Of a DNA stretch of 64,000 bases, positions 1 through 12,511 are shown piece by piece; the stretch's first letter is position 1, and each line of letters begins with the position of its first letter. The DNA lies in assembly GCA_947172415.1 (NCBI GenBank), contig OX359194.1, positions 2,046,001 through 2,110,000 on the forward strand. The letters run 5' to 3'. This stretch comes from Chondrosia reniformis (taxonomy: Eukaryota > Porifera > Demospongiae > Chondrillida > Chondrillidae). The translations under genes and the position numbers were made by a program. The notes beneath the pieces were generated by a model. It ran no database searches, was not told the origin of the DNA, and worked only from the letters and a program-made list of their open reading frames with translations.

Positions 1-280
1 GCCTAGCCCAACAAATAATAGAGGTTGAACACGGGTCGTTCACCCCACTCATTTTCCGTACCACAGGTGGTATGGGTCGACTGGCATCCATCTTCTATAG
101 CAGATTGGCCTCAAAGCTAGCTGACAAACAGCAATAACCCTATGCATCAACAATGGGCTGGCTAAGATGCCATCTCTCATTCTCACTTCTAAGGTCATCC
201 ATCCTATGCATCCGAGGTTCACGACAAAACTACATCCCTCATTTTCCAACCTCTACTGATCTGGCAGTCAATGAATCTCT
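1..280 (+). mobile_element. Decayed retroelement ORF tail, copy 1 (cut by window start)
   Basis: This matches positions 11,012-11,296 and 26,552-26,836 almost base for base. The conceptual peptide includes EVEHGSFTPL, then TTGGMGR and a SRLASKLADK segment. This is the style of the C-terminal region of reverse-transcriptase ORFs in sponge and cnidarian retroelements. An in-frame stop follows ADKQQ near 136, and translation is open again beyond it (MGWLRCHLSFSLLRSS), so the ORF is dead. The family assignment is by recognition only. Confidence 0.6.
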
Positions 281-390
281 TATATCACTCTAAACCAGAC
301 TTTTTGTCAACTTATAATCATCATTCCTCTACATGCTACAAACTGTTAAAAATTTATACTACACCAGACTATTTTAGTAGTTACTACCAT

Positions 391-568
391 ATAGTAGTAC
401 AATATAGTAGTACCATATAGTAGTACTATATAGTAGTACCATATAGTAGTACCATATAGTAGTACCATATAGTAGTACCATATAGTAGTACCATATAGTA
501 GTACCATATAGTAGTAATATATAGTAGTACCATACAGTAGTACCATATAGTAGTACCATCTAGCATAT
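391..568. repeat. 13-bp minisatellite (unit 1)
   Basis: Tandem copies of CCATATAGTAGTA with few variants. The same array occurs at 11,395-11,528 and 26,937-27,197 with different copy numbers. The open frames on the minus strand (repeated WYYYMVLLYGTT) are by-products of the repeat. Confidence 0.95.
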
Positions 569-670
569 AGTAATCTAATCATGACCTATATGTGGCTGAT
601 TAAAAAGTGAGTGGCAGTCAAAATTGTCACTCATAAGTTATTTGTTGTAATGTAAATTATCATATACCTC

Positions 671-800
671 TGTAGCTCTAGTGACATCACCTCCACCTAC
701 TGTAGCTCTAGTGACACCACCTCCACCTACTGTAGCTCTAGTGACATCACCTCCACCTACTGTAGCTCTAGTGACATCACCTCCACCTACTGTAGCTTTA
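671..800. repeat. 30-bp tandem repeat, about 4 copies
   Basis: The unit begins TGTAGCTCTAGTGACATCAC and continues CTCCACCTAC. Units 2 and 3 of the segmental duplication keep only about one copy (about 11,606 and 27,311), so the expansion is specific to unit 1. Because 30 is a multiple of three it yields a spurious repetitive ORF. Confidence 0.9.
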
Positions 801-1491
801 CTTTCAGTAGTACCCATCTCAAATCAGATAAGGGACACTGCCTCACACCTAATAAGGGAATGACAGAAGTGCACTTGATCACACCATCTGACACATTTCC
901 AAAGTGTAACAGTATGTCTGGAGACAGCCCTCCTCTAAGAATAACACTTTATGAATATCATGAATCAGTTTACTAATACAATCAAGACAATGAATTTAAT
1001 TAACAAAAAGAAGAAATCTACCATCTTTCACATTTCTACAGTCTATCCTCTATCTACTTATGTGTTATCTGTTCCCTCGCTTAGTCAAATGATTGAGTTA
1101 CAAAGCTTTTTAAACACACAAGTAGTGTGGCTAGCACAATATGACAAAGGTGATGATACTCTTAGTTTTCACTTACTGAACTTTAGGAATGGAGTAACAA
1201 TGAAGTAAAGAGAAAGTCAGGATAAATAACAGAACAATCAGACATTAAATGAACTATGAGGACTCTAGTGAAGGTGAGAGATTGGCTACTCCAAATGGGA
1301 TGTAATGTTTGAGAGAATGACTTAACTGAATATTGACCTTGTTGTTCACTTACTTTCTCAGATTTTTGATTTCTTTCTCTAAGACATTCTCAACGTCTCT
1401 GTTAAACTCATTTCATCCTAACCTGGTTCAGTAGAAGCAGAGACTTTACAAACAAGAAGATCGAGGAGATTCACCTCTATAAAGAAGTGGG

Positions 1492-1572
1492 AGTGTACTA
1501 AGTACACTGGACCATATATAGACACTGGACACACCCCCTAGATACTCTATACTATGTAGTATAGAGTATCTA
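1492..1572. promoter_or_regulatory. Two perfect palindromes upstream of LYAR copy 1
   Basis: 1,492-1,508 is a palindrome of AGTGTACT arms around one base. 1,539-1,572 has 16-base arms (TAGATACTCTATACTA) around a TG. Both lie 90-170 bases upstream of the LYAR start codon. The first is kept in all four copies of the region. The second is perfect only in unit 1, slightly shortened in unit 3 and mutated in unit 2. Function is unknown: a promoter element or simply a hairpin. Confidence 0.5.
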
Positions 1573-1639
1573 TGGACACACCCTGCAAGCAAATCATTAG
1601 TTGTGATTACTTTGCGATATTGCGGGACTTTCCCTTGAA

Positions 1640-1645
1640 CACGTG
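1640..1645. promoter_or_regulatory. E-box CACGTG at LYAR copy 1
   Basis: A canonical E-box 19 bases before the start codon. It is present at 12,486-12,491 in copy 2 but reads CACGCG at 28,192-28,197 in copy 3. E-boxes are common at ribosome-biogenesis genes; a role here is inference. Confidence 0.4.
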
Positions 1646-1663
1646 TTAAAGATTTGAGTGGAA

Positions 1664-3520
1664 ATGATAGTCTTTATCTGCAACGCTTGCGGACAGAGTA
1701 TTAAAAAGAGCAAAGTTGAAAAGCATTTTCAACTTGAATGTGCCAACTGCAATGTGCTCTCTTGTATCGACTGTGGAAAAGAGTTTGTTGGAGAAGAATA
1801 TGCGGGTTAGTTTTATAGATAATTATTTCATGATTGTCTATTTCCCTTTTTATGTAATCGCACTTGCCAGATATCCCCAGTGTTAACTGTTGGTTGTGGG
1901 TTGACTACTGTGTCCAAGTTTATAACAATTAACAAACGTTTTATAATAATTATCTTGAACGTAATTGCAATAACTTCCTCTCCCCGAGTAACTTAGAGCC
2001 GTGTTCACAATTACCATTCTCTCACTCTCTGTGAAGTACATAATGACTTTATGTAGCGTATTAAAGTGACATGATTGTATTTTACTTTCCAAGTTGCCCT
2101 TCCTTCATCAACCCTTAACATCTTTGTTGCTGATCTAACAATAATCCATATATAAAGGTATCAACTAATCTCTATTGCCACTAGACCCTTCCTCCCATAA
2201 CAGCCCCTAGTCCCCTGTAGGATGGTCTAGCACACCAGACTAGGTGATCACTAACAGAGATTTTACTGTATTCTCATGATTTGCATGGTGGGAGGTTTGT
2301 TTTGGGGAATGAGTTCTTTGTTGGTCATCTGATTCTTCTGTTGTCTGTAGTGCATACCTCCTGTATCTCAGAGGGGGAGAAGTACCAAGGGAAGCTGTAC
2401 AAGGGACCCACTGTGGGCACGCCCACAAAGGGAGTGAGGAAACAGGAGCAGTGGCTTCAAGTAAGTGTGAAAACTACTATAGTCTTGTGTCTGTACAGTC
2501 TCCATTTGTATGCATTCTATTGGGCTCCTTGAAGTAGCAAGTTCCAAATGGAGTGTGCACCAATATTATAGTAATGATTTAATTAGATCATTAATTTTTT
2601 TGTTCTTCAATTAAGTCCTTGGTACACGTTTAATGTATTGCTAATATAGTATCCATAGTCCTAATCTTGTGCATGAACTATGGAGTTGTTCTATTTAATT
2701 GTACCTTCAGGACAGTCATGCATTATAATCCTGTTGATCTATTTTAATTGTCTATGAATATAATTATTTTTAGAAAATTCAAGACACTGCTAAAAGCACT
2801 TCATTGGACCCCAAGATTGCACAACTGATGGAAGCTATTGCATCATACCCTAATGTACCAAGAAAGAGGAAGAAATTTGAAGTTAGTAAAAATGTATTTG
2901 TTTTTCATGCTGTATATGGTAGCCATTTTTAAATGCCATATATAGGGACTGATACAGCTAAGAAAATTGTTACTTTTGATAATTGCCATTTGTGATGTCA
3001 CTGTCAAATATTTATGTGATGTATGCATGTCATTTATCAAATGTGTCTCAATTATGTTAGAATTTTGCAAGAAATTCTCTTCATGTATTTAATGCTGGAG
3101 TGATGGACCAGTTATGGGATACCTTCAGTGAAACTACCACTTCATGTGATCTCTTATCATCACAAGGTGCATTGAGTGACCCGTTGGAAGGTACATTGAA
3201 TAATCCTAAAATGAAAGGAGAAAAACGCTTCCCAAAAGTATGACTCAAATGGTGGCAGTGACCTTGAAGTTGCTAAGGTGGAAAGTTGCCAATCAGAAAG
3301 TGTTGCAACTAACAAAAAGGAAAAAAAGAAAAAACTAAAGAAAGAAGATGTACCTCTCACAGAAGATTTGTCTGACCAAGGAGAAACAGTTAGTAAACCA
3401 AAGAAGAAGAAATCAAAACAAAAGAGCAAAAATGTGTTAGAATCAAAACTAGCAGCGGAATCTATAGAGTTACCTAAGGCAGACAGGCCAACAGAAGAAA
3501 GGGACACAGTTATGGCCTGA
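1664..3520 (+). pseudogene. LYAR: LYAR-like nucleolar zinc-finger gene, copy 1, frameshifted and 3'-truncated
   Basis: LYAR is a nucleolar protein with tandem C2HC zinc fingers linked to rRNA synthesis and cell growth. Exons: 1,664-1,805 (CNACGQSI finger, then LSCIDCGKEF), 2,351-2,460 (HTSCISEGEKY; it keeps Trp in QEQWLQ), 2,774-2,881 (LYAR-type linker ending PRKRKKFE) and 3,061 onward (NSLHVFNAGVMDQLWDTFSE). All junctions are GT-AG. The last exon hits a TGA at 3,241. The lysine-rich tail continues in another frame (3,257-3,520), consistent with one extra A near 3,214, unless a short intron removes the shift. The tail stops at 3,518-3,520, where copy 3 reads on for another 350 codons. Homology ends near 3,680, at the junction with the ankyrin gene. 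The family call is firm; calling it a pseudogene assumes no sequencing error. Confidence 0.85.
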
Positions 3521-4065
3521 AGAAAGAGACAGAGAGCAAGATGGAAAAGGGAAGAAACTAACCAGTTATCCGAAGACATTTTCCCAGAGCATTCAATAGA
3601 CCAATGAACCTCACAACAAAAGGAAGAAGAAGAAAAAAGTAAAAAAGGAAACAGAAATACCAGAAGTGCTAGAACTCACCTTCACAGAGAATGCTTGTAC
3701 ACTTCACTTCACTAGTAGACAAGTTATATTCCAATTATTAGATTACTGACTGTTGATCCATCTATACCGCAAACAAGTCGAATGTCACGTGACATATAAT
3801 CAGATTCATTCATCTGAAAACATATCAATACTAGAACACACTCAAAATTTGATCGCATACAGTGGTGGTCAATGGTGTAGTATCGGGTGAAGGGTTAAGG
3901 TCTTTGAAGAAGTTAACATTGTGAGATGAACCAACTGTAGACTGATCAGTTGACCAATAAGATCACTAAAGATCTAGTTGCTCTGCTGACTGTGGAACTG
4001 AAATGGAAAGGTTTGGTTAAATCTTCTACCTACAACTAACTAAATGTATCTAATTAGGGCTTACC
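3521..4065. other. Duplication junction between truncated LYAR and ankyrin gene tail
   Basis: Up to about 3,680 this is degraded LYAR tail that can be aligned with copy 3. Beyond it comes sequence shared only with 14,110-14,574. No coding exon is seen. A 14-bp perfect palindrome, ATGTCACGTGACAT (3,782-3,795; also 14,212-14,225), contains GTCACGTGAC, the form of an extended E-box. Confidence 0.6.
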
Positions 4066-7000
4066 TCAAGTGGCTGGTGAGTGATGTTGTTCAATTCTCT
4101 CTTTGATCTCATCATACACAACACCAGAACAGGACACTTCTACTGCTTGTAAAATCATTTCCCAGCTCCTCTCCTTCTTACCAGTTCCATCAGTAAAAGC
4201 AAGCCATCTCTCAACTACACTAGAAAGACAATTCCTGGGGTCACCGCGTTTGTGGAGCTCAATGGCTTCCAAGACAAAGCAGTCCACTCCAAGATGGACT
4301 CCAAAGTGACGCCAAGAGGCTTCTACCTTGTAACCAAGAATTTGCACTACATCAGCTGATCTAACTGCAAAGGAATGGATTAGAGGAAAACCATTACACA
4401 CATCAGTTCAATCATTCATCATACAGTATATTTGTAAGGCACAACTGACTACACAGTAGTAGTGTGGAAAGTATAATATAATTACTCACTGTTAGTAGAT
4501 GGACTTGGCTCGGGAGTAGCTTTTACATCCTTGATTACCGAATATCCAGAAGATAAAGGCTGCAGTGAACACTACAGAACACACAATATACTTTAAAACA
4601 ACAGACAGTGTATCATATTGTCTAGCCTATATACATATTAGATACTAAACCTCTTAGAGTTACATTTTGCATATACTAGTTTACTCATTCACAGTAAACT
4701 TACATTCACAACGGGTTCCGTCCAAAGTCTTGTCTTCACATTTAAGGACATCACGTCCTTGGACAGAGAACACAGAAATGAGCCATGCTTGACTGCAGCT
4801 AAATGAGAGTTGTCTTTACCACACTCGCACAGAAACCCAACCTGGAGATGAACTGCATTCAGAAAGGCTTCACCAAGGAGTGCCTTGCAAGCTGTTTTGA
4901 TACCTTCCTCTAAATCAGTCCTTAATGCTACGCACTCCTCATGAAGTGCTTTGATGCGTGAAGCTGACTCAGCATTCGGTAGAAAGTACTCTTTACAGAA
5001 GAGTGCTGCCTCAATCCTACCAGGTCTCTCTAGCAAGTAAACTTCTAGGTTGTTGCGTGTAAACTTTACTGTCACTTTATCTGAAGCACCTGGACAGGCT
5101 TCATATTTTCCACGATTTACCAAGTAAACTGCCAACTTGCAGAAGATTCCTCTTGGAATGTCGAGCAGGTCTTCTGACAGTGAATGGTCTTTGTAGTCAA
5201 AGGCAAGGCAAAGGTTGTCCACTGCAGAGTCTTGAGGAATCTCAGTGTTTCCAAAAGGCAACACAATTGGCATGAAATACACATCAGGATCTGATCTCAC
5301 TTTGGCAGAGAGACCAAGACTGTGAAGAACTTGTAGGAGCCACTCTGTTGGGACGTCCTCACTCACTCCAACCTCCTCAAAGAGGTTAAGATGGTCATCA
5401 AATCGAATGATACCAGAGGCTTTAAACTTTTTACTTGCAGGACAATGGAGATTGGAGTTATATTCTACTGTAAGTATCTTTGCCAGCTCCTTGTAGAGGA
5501 AGGTTACATCAGTGCAGATCCAGTTCTTCTCTTGTGGAACCTCCTTTAGCTCAAAGTAAGCATAAAGCCCCAACATTTAAAATAGTCCCAGCAATGCCCG
5601 AAACTGCCCATCTGCCCCATCCTGGTCTATACAGTTACATTGACGGCAGAGATTCTTGAAGTCTTCAAAACGGAAAAACTTTTGTGAAATGGAGCTTGTA
5701 AAGGTCTTTAGCAAGAGCCAGGCCAGTGGCATTTTCACCTTGAAGCGCCCCTTGTCTGTTGAGATGAGTGAACGAAGTTTGTTAATGGACTGCTTTTCTT
5801 CACTAGAACAGCTTACACTGCCAGGCAAGCACATTAAATTGTTGATGAGAAAAGCAAAACTTTTATCTGCTTGGACAATGTTCTTGAAGTATGGCTTTGA
5901 AGATAGCCCTTTCATGTGATTTTCAATGTCCTGAAGAATAGTCTCAGAATTGTCTGCTTCCATGATCTTGTCCTTGAATGTGCCAACCATAAAGATTCGG
6001 AAACCTGGAGGTGTGACTCCTTCGGGTAGATGAGGTCTCTTGAAGGACATAGTGTACACACCGGATAGCAGGTACTGCATCATTTCTAGACCACTCTGAG
6101 AGGATGGAACACTTTGAGTGGTTTGGCTGTCTGGACGGTAGGTCACTTCTATTGGTTGTCTGAGGTCCTTGGAAGCATTGAACACATTTATGTATGTGGC
6201 TGGTAGGTTAAGTAAAAATGGCAGAGCATCTTGAAACACAGGCTGACCTCCTGTATCTAGGAGATGAACAAAGGTCTTGTTTTCTAATTCCAACTGTCCT
6301 TTATTGGTATGCTTTACAAATAGCTTGTACTCTTGAACTAGAGAGGAGATAGGGTCTATTGGCTGATTTGATTCATGGACAATGGTGAGATCATCAGGAG
6401 AGATTTGATTTTTCTCTGAAGAATATTTGATTTTTGTAAGAGAAGTAGATTTAGGTGATTGTGGATTTATACTAGCTCGGGACTGCCTATCTGTATGTAA
6501 ATGGGATTGGTCGGTGGAAGCTGGTGGTAGATCTTGAACAGTTGCTGTTGCAGTTGTACCTGTTTGTCTGTCACTGGTTGCTGTGAGTACAGGTAAGGTC
6601 TCTTTTGCATCATATGAAGTGTCTTGAATAGCCTTTCGCACAGATTCTCCCATTTCTGCATCTGTCACTAGCTTCCAAATGGAATCATCTACCAGATATG
6701 TCTCAGAGGTAACTGTCAACACTACCGGTCGCTCAAGTGGTCCTGTGCTTTGTTGGATGATCTTGGATTCATTGTTGGCTAATAAATACTTTAAAGAGGA
6801 CTTGCCCACATACGGGGAACCAATCAGTAAACAGTGGACGAGATTAACAATAACAGATGCTCGCCTCTTTACAGCATTTTCATATTCTTTGAACCATATC
6901 TGAGTAGAGAAAGAAGTCATAAATTGTTATTTCAATAATACCAATTTGCATAAGGCTAAGAACAAGTGCAGCGCATAGTTTACTGCCGATTTTTAAATTG

Positions 7001-7552
7001 TGATTTTCCCCTATTTAAGTACTAATACCTAAACCTACATGAAGACCAACCACAGTATACAACAAGTATATACAGTCCTCCACATCTAGAGAGGGCACTA
7101 TTCACTACTCTTTGACATGTAATAATGACAGTTATGATCAATATCCAAAATAAGTGGATGGGAGAAGCTACGTGATGTTATGGCAAATAATTTAGTAGAT
7201 TAATTTTAGTGTGACTTTTTGAACTGCAGCTGAGCTGTGATACAAGTAGGAAATAATGTCATTGTTGCACTGAAGTAACAAATTTTCAGAAATTTACTAT
7301 TATAAGTGTCCAACAAGAAGGTATTAAGCAAAAACCTGTTTTTGGTACCAAAAGATTTAGAAGAGTATATAATATTGCAATTTTGTCAACTGGAAACTTG
7401 CTAGCAGAGGGCTAATAGAGTGGAAATTAGCACACATTAATTTTGTAGAGATTGTGTTTTACAGCACTGAGTGGCAATGACAAATATTCCTGCAACTTCT
7501 TACTCTATAATTAATGTGTGAATGATGGCACACAAAAATGCCTATATACTAT

Positions 7553-7587
7553 AATCCCATGCTATGGTGTAGGAATAGCATGGGATT
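7553..7587. repeat. Intronic hairpin
   Basis: Perfect 12-base arms (AATCCCATGCTA) around an 11-base loop, in the intron before the Roc exon. It is conserved in unit 2 at 21,417-21,451. Confidence 0.6.
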
Positions 7588-8524
7588 TAAAAATTGAGTC
7601 AAAGTAAATTGAAAAGGCCAGCTTTCTACTTTGTATATTGAATGTGTTTAAGATTAAGTCTGCAAACATCATTACAGTATGCGTAGAGTGTCCTCTCTAG
7701 GCTTAGATGTGTAGATAGATTATAAAGAGACTTACTATGTTTTGGGTAGAGGACAGGTCAACCTTATCAGTGTCCTCTTCCTCCTTAAGCAATGTAGCTG
7801 GTTCATCCTACGTATAACAATACACATATGTATGTACATTACTGTCATTTTAAACAATTAGTGGATAATAAAACTTACATGCTTATTAACAGGAGATTGT
7901 GATAGATATTCCAAAATTTGGAGATGATTCTCCTCTTTAGCTAAATCGAGTGCAGTTTTACCATCCTGGAGACAAATAAAAAACATGTCCTTTCATATCT
8001 AGTCATTAGATTGCTAAAGTTGTTATACACTCTACACACTTTATTAAGTAGAATAAAACTGGAACACATACACTAGAGTAAAATATCTGGATAACTACGT
8101 AATGCAAAGAAAATAAAAATCTCTTAAACAACTGATCAGTATATACAAACAAGCAAACTATACAAATACCTTTGCCAGTAACTATCAGTGGCAGAAGTTA
8201 AAGGAACACCTCAAATCTTGTATTATTACAAAATTTAGGCAGTTCAGCAGTTCAGCAGTTCATATATAGTCCGACAAGAGTTGAATACAGAAGTCATTAA
8301 GCAAGAATCTATTATCAGTAAATTAATTATCTTGTTATTTATCTCATCACTCTCATAATTGGGAATAAAATTCTTATGCTTTATGTAATCGAGTTCCCAC
8401 CTACTTTTGAGAACACACCAACTAAAAGAAACATATATTTGTTGAAAATCTGCCACTTTCAGATGACGATACATTTAAAAATAGCTATAGTTTTGGTACT
8501 TTGTAAGATAGTAATTTTACACTA

Positions 8525-8846
8525 CAGTAGAACCTCACCTATCCGATTCAAACGAGGCCAGACCATTGCCAGATAAGTGAAACTGCCAGATATGTGAATC
8601 ACAATATTCTTAATACATTGTGCACAATATAAACCTTATTAATACAGTGTGCGAGTACTCATTCGCAAGTTGTTCCATCCTTCAGGTGGTCGATTAGTGC
8701 AATTTTATCCTCTAGGGTAAGAACTACTCGCTTTCTTTCCTGAAATTACTCTTCTCACTGCTCAAAGTATCCATTTTGTATCGCCACGAAGACCGGATAA
8801 TTTCAGCAGCTGGTTAATTGGGGTGAGGATAAGTGAGGTTCTACTG
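8525..8846. mobile_element. Pogo/Tigger-like MITE (unit 1)
   Basis: 322 bp bounded by CAGTAGAACCTCAC and its inverse GTGAGGTTCTACTG, flanked by TA on both sides. Terminal sequence and TA target fit the pogo/Tigger branch of Tc1/mariner elements. No coding capacity. It sits in the intron between ankyrin exons 8,938-9,039 and 7,879-7,965. The same insertion is at 22,390-22,721, so it predates the duplication. Confidence 0.8.
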
Positions 8847-8937
8847 TATATACCTAGTTAATAAAACGCTCTAGTTCTAATAATACATACTACAATAACA
8901 ATACTTCTTTGATGGTGCATTAATCCTCCCACCTTAC

Positions 8938-10054
8938 CTTATTCACAGTCTGAGGATCCATTTTGTGTACCACCATCAGATACTTAACTATCTCAAGAGA
9001 ACCTGATTGTGATGCCTTATGTAATGTATTCCATCCACCCTAAAGTAATAGAAATGTCATCATGGTCAATAGAGGAACATGCCTACATCATATGTACTAC
9101 TGTAACTGCTTCTTTGATGGTGTATTAATCCTCCCACCTTACCTCATTCACAGTCTGAGGATCCATTTTACACTCTTCAATGTAGTACTTTACAACAATA
9201 AACTGACCATTATAAGCTGCTATATGTAGTGAATTTGATCCATTCTATATACAAATCAGTGTTCAGAAACACATTTATAATTAAAGTGCAACTATACATT
9301 ACAGGGTTCACTTTGCTAAAGCACATCAGTGCATGTCGTACCTTCTTCACAGTCTTTGGATCCATTTTGTGTACCACCATCAGATACTTAACTATCTCAA
9401 GAGAACCTGATTCTGATGCATTATGTAATGTATTCCATCCATTCTAATATAATAGAAATACCATCATGATCAATAGAGGAACATGCATACATCATATGTA
9501 CTACTGTAACTGCTTCTTTGATGGTGTATTAATCCTCCCACCTTACCTCATTCACAGTCTGAGGATCCATTTTACACTCTTCAATGTAGTACTTTACAAC
9601 AATAAACTGACCATTAGCAGCTGCTATATGTAGTGAATTTGATCCATCCTATATACAAATCAGTATTAAGAAACACATTTATGAATAAAGTGCAACTATA
9701 CACATTACAGGGTTCACTTTGCTAAAGCACATCAGTGCATGTCCTACCTTAATCACAGTCTTTGGATCCATTTTGTGTACCACCATCAGATACTTAACTA
9801 TCTCAAGAGAACCTGATTCTGATGCACAATGTAATGTATTCCATCCATTCTAATGTAATAGAAATACCATCATGATCAATAGAGGAACATGCATACATCA
9901 TATGTACTACTGTAACTGCTTCTTTGATGGTGTATTAATCCTCCCACCTTACCTCATTCACAGTCTGAGGATCCATTTTACACTCTTCAATGTAGTACTT
10001 TACAACAATAAACTGACCATTACCAGCTGCTATATGTAGTGAATTTACTCCATC
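8938..10054 (-). repeat. Array of six ankyrin exons, two alternating types
   Basis: Each exon is 102 nt (34 residues, phase 0) and each exon plus intron is about 205 bp. Type A reads like NGSNSLHIAA with IVVKYYIEECKMDPQTVNE. Type B reads like NGWNTLHNAS with LEIVKYLMVVHKMDPKTV. Order in the transcript is A-B-A-B-A-B. Introns are as similar as exons, so the dimer of about 410 bp is the duplicating unit. A remnant B exon without acceptor lies at about 10,151-10,205. Confidence 0.92.
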
Positions 10055-10865
10055 CTATATACAAATCAGTATTCAGAAACACATTTATAATTAAAGTGCA
10101 ACTACACATTACAGGCTTCACTTTGCTAAAGCACATCAGTGCATGTCGTACCTTCTTCATAGTCTTTGGATCCATTTTATGTACCAATACCAGATACGCA
10201 CATAAATTGGCTCAAAATGTAATACTGTTTATAATTCTCTAATTCTGAAGTATGTAGGACCTTGATACTTGCTTACTCTACTAGTACTTATGATACAGTG
10301 TGATCATTAATATCCAGACAGCTAGTTAAAACATGTTTTTATCATGTGACATCAAAGGGTCACAGAACATCTGTACATACATCTCTGCTGTAATCACAAA
10401 GTCTGTAGGAATGTGATGTTTGCTTACATTAGCCGTATCCAAGGGATCCATACGATACTCAGTTTGCAGACACTTTACTATATCAATGCTACCAGCACCA
10501 GTTGCCCAGTGTAGACAACTCCATCCTCCAGCATCTCTCCATGACAACAGATTAGGATGACTGTGAAGCAGCTGTTTCACTGAAGACACATTTCCAGATT
10601 TTACAGCTTACTTTAGAGCTTCCTGTAGACATGTTAACAAGAAAGAGCATAAACTATTAAGAAAATTGTTTTATTTATTAGTCTATGTGACTCAGTAAAC
10701 AAGTTTTACTAATGTCATAAGATCTGAATGTTAATCTCTCTAAATTTATTATATTTGCATACACTTTATTACATAATATGATTAAATGGTATCTTTATAT
10801 GAGCACAAATTGTATTCAAAGCAGAAAAGGGATGTTTAACCATATAGTAGTACCATATAGACAAA

Positions 10866-11296
10866 CAAGAATATGAAGCTAGAGCGGACATAGCTGTCAG
10901 AAACTTCTGGGGCAATGGACAAAAGGCATTTTTCGATATCAAGGTTTTCAACCCGCATGCCAAGTCCAACCAGAAGTTTGCTTCACCCATCACGAAAGAC
11001 AGAAAAAGAGAGCCTAGCCCAACAAATAATAGAGGTTGAACACGGGTCGTTCACCCCACTCATTTTCCGTACCACAGGTGGTATGGGTCGACTGGCATCC
11101 ATCTTCTATAGCAGATTGGCCTCAAAGCTAGCTGACAAACAGCAATAACCCTATGCATCAACAATGGGCTGGCTAAGATGCCATCTCTCATTCTCACTTC
11201 TAAGGTCATCCATCCTATGCATCCGAGGTTCACGACAAAACTACATCCCTCATTTTCCAACCTCTACTGATCTGGCAGTCAATGAATCTCTTATAT
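10866..11296 (+). mobile_element. Decayed retroelement ORF tail, copy 2
   Basis: Translation gives EYEARADIAVRNFWGNGQ, then AFFDIKVFNPHAKSNQKF, then in another frame EVEHGSFTPLIFRTTGGMGR and a C-terminal LRCHLSFSLLRSS. The layout (acidic FFDIKV strand, later Glu and a GG motif) resembles the C-terminal region of RT ORFs and possibly a PD-(D/E)XK-like nuclease; that last point is inference. It lacks the residues LSSCF present in copy 3 and has stops. It is embedded in the 13-bp minisatellite, remnants of which lie just before it (10,840-10,858) and just after it. Confidence 0.65.
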
Positions 11297-11394
11297 CACT
11301 CTAAACCAGACTTTTTTGTCAACTTATAATCATCATTCCTCTACTACAAACTGGTAAAAATTTATACTACACCAGACTATTTTAGTAGTTACTA

Positions 11395-11528
11395 TCATAT
11401 AGTAGTACAATATAGTAGTACCATATAGTAGTACTATATAGTAGTACCATATAGTAGTACCATATAGTAGTACCATATAGTAGTACCATATAGTAGTACC
11501 ATACAGTAGTACCATACAGTAGTACCAT
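11395..11528. repeat. 13-bp minisatellite (unit 2)
   Basis: Same CCATATAGTAGTA unit as at 391-568, fewer copies. Confidence 0.95.
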
Positions 11529-12511
11529 AATTAAAAAGTGAGTGAGTGGCAGTCAAAATTGTCACTCATAAGTTATTTGTTGTAATGTAAAATATCATAT
11601 ACCTCTGTAGCTTTAGTGACACCACCTCCACCTACTGTAGCTTTACTTCCAGTAGTACCCATTTCAAATCAGATAAGGGACACTGCCTCACACCTAATAA
11701 GGGAATGGCAGAAGTGCACCTGATCACACCATCTGACACATTTCCAAAGTGAGACAGTATGTCTGGAGACAGCCTCCTCTAAGAATAACACTTTATGAAT
11801 ATCATGAATCAGTTTTACTAATATAATTTAGACTATGAATTCAATTAGCAAAAAGAAGAAATCAACCATCCTTCACATTTCTACAGTCTATCCTCTATCT
11901 ACCCATGTGTTATCTGTTCCCTCACTTAGTCAAATGATTGAGTTACAAAGCTTTTACACACAAGTAGTGTAGCAAGCACAATATGACAAAGGTGATAATC
12001 CTCTAAGTTTTCACTTACTGAACTTTAGGAATGGAGTAACAATGAAGTAAAGAGAAAGTCAGGATAAATAACAGAACAATCAGACATTAAATGAACCATA
12101 AGGACTCTAGTGAAGGTGAGAGATTGGCTATATACTCCAAATGGGAGATAATGTTTGAGAGAATGACTTAACTGAATATTGACCTTGCTGTTCACTTACT
12201 TTCTCAGATTTTTGATTTCTTTCTCTAAGACATTCTCAACATCTCTGTTAAACTCATTTCATCCTAACCTGGTTCAGTAGAAGTAGAGACTTCACAAACA
12301 AGAAGATCGAGGAGATTCACCTCTATAAAGAAGTGGGAGTGTACTAAGTACACTGGACCATATATAGACACTGGACACACCCCCTAGATACTCTCTACAA
12401 TGTAGTATAGAGTATTTATGGACTCACCCTACAAGGAAATCATTAGTTGTGATTACTTTGCGATATTACGGGACTTTCCCTTGAACACGTGTGTTAAAGA
12501 TTTGAGTGGAA

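Larger units (their letters stand above)
4066..10622 (-). pseudogene. Ankyrin-Roc-COR-Death gene, copy 1, two nonsense codons
   Basis: The domain order matches the non-kinase part of DAPK1: ankyrin, Roc GTPase, COR-like region, Death domain. Exons in transcript order: 10,428-10,622; six 102-nt ankyrin exons (9,953-10,054, 9,748-9,849, 9,547-9,648, 9,342-9,443, 9,143-9,244, 8,938-9,039); 7,879-7,965; 7,736-7,807; 4,704-6,899 (Roc-COR); 4,490-4,559; 4,066-4,364 (Death). All have consensus splice sites and compatible phases. The Roc part shows GSPYVGKSS (P-loop) and LLDTGGQP (switch II). Two lesions are seen against copy 2: TAA at 10,608-10,610 (CAA, Gln, in copy 2) and TAA at 5,577-5,579 (CAC, His, in copy 2). 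The Roc-COR exon is also 15 nt shorter in frame. No start-codon exon was found upstream of 10,622. Confidence 0.87.

Noticed and set aside
346..582. Long minus-strand frames rich in WYYYMVLLYGTT (also 11,333-11,515 and 26,896-27,219)
   Set aside because: They are translations of the 13-bp minisatellite in several frames at once; no codon signal or splice context.
681..863. Repetitive plus-strand frame SPPPTVALVT
   Set aside because: By-product of a 30-bp tandem repeat present only in unit 1.
9229..10242. Plus-strand frames MNLIHSIYKSVFRNTF (also 23,514-24,935)
   Set aside because: Antisense shadows running from ankyrin exons across introns, repeated only because the ankyrin exon pairs are repeated.
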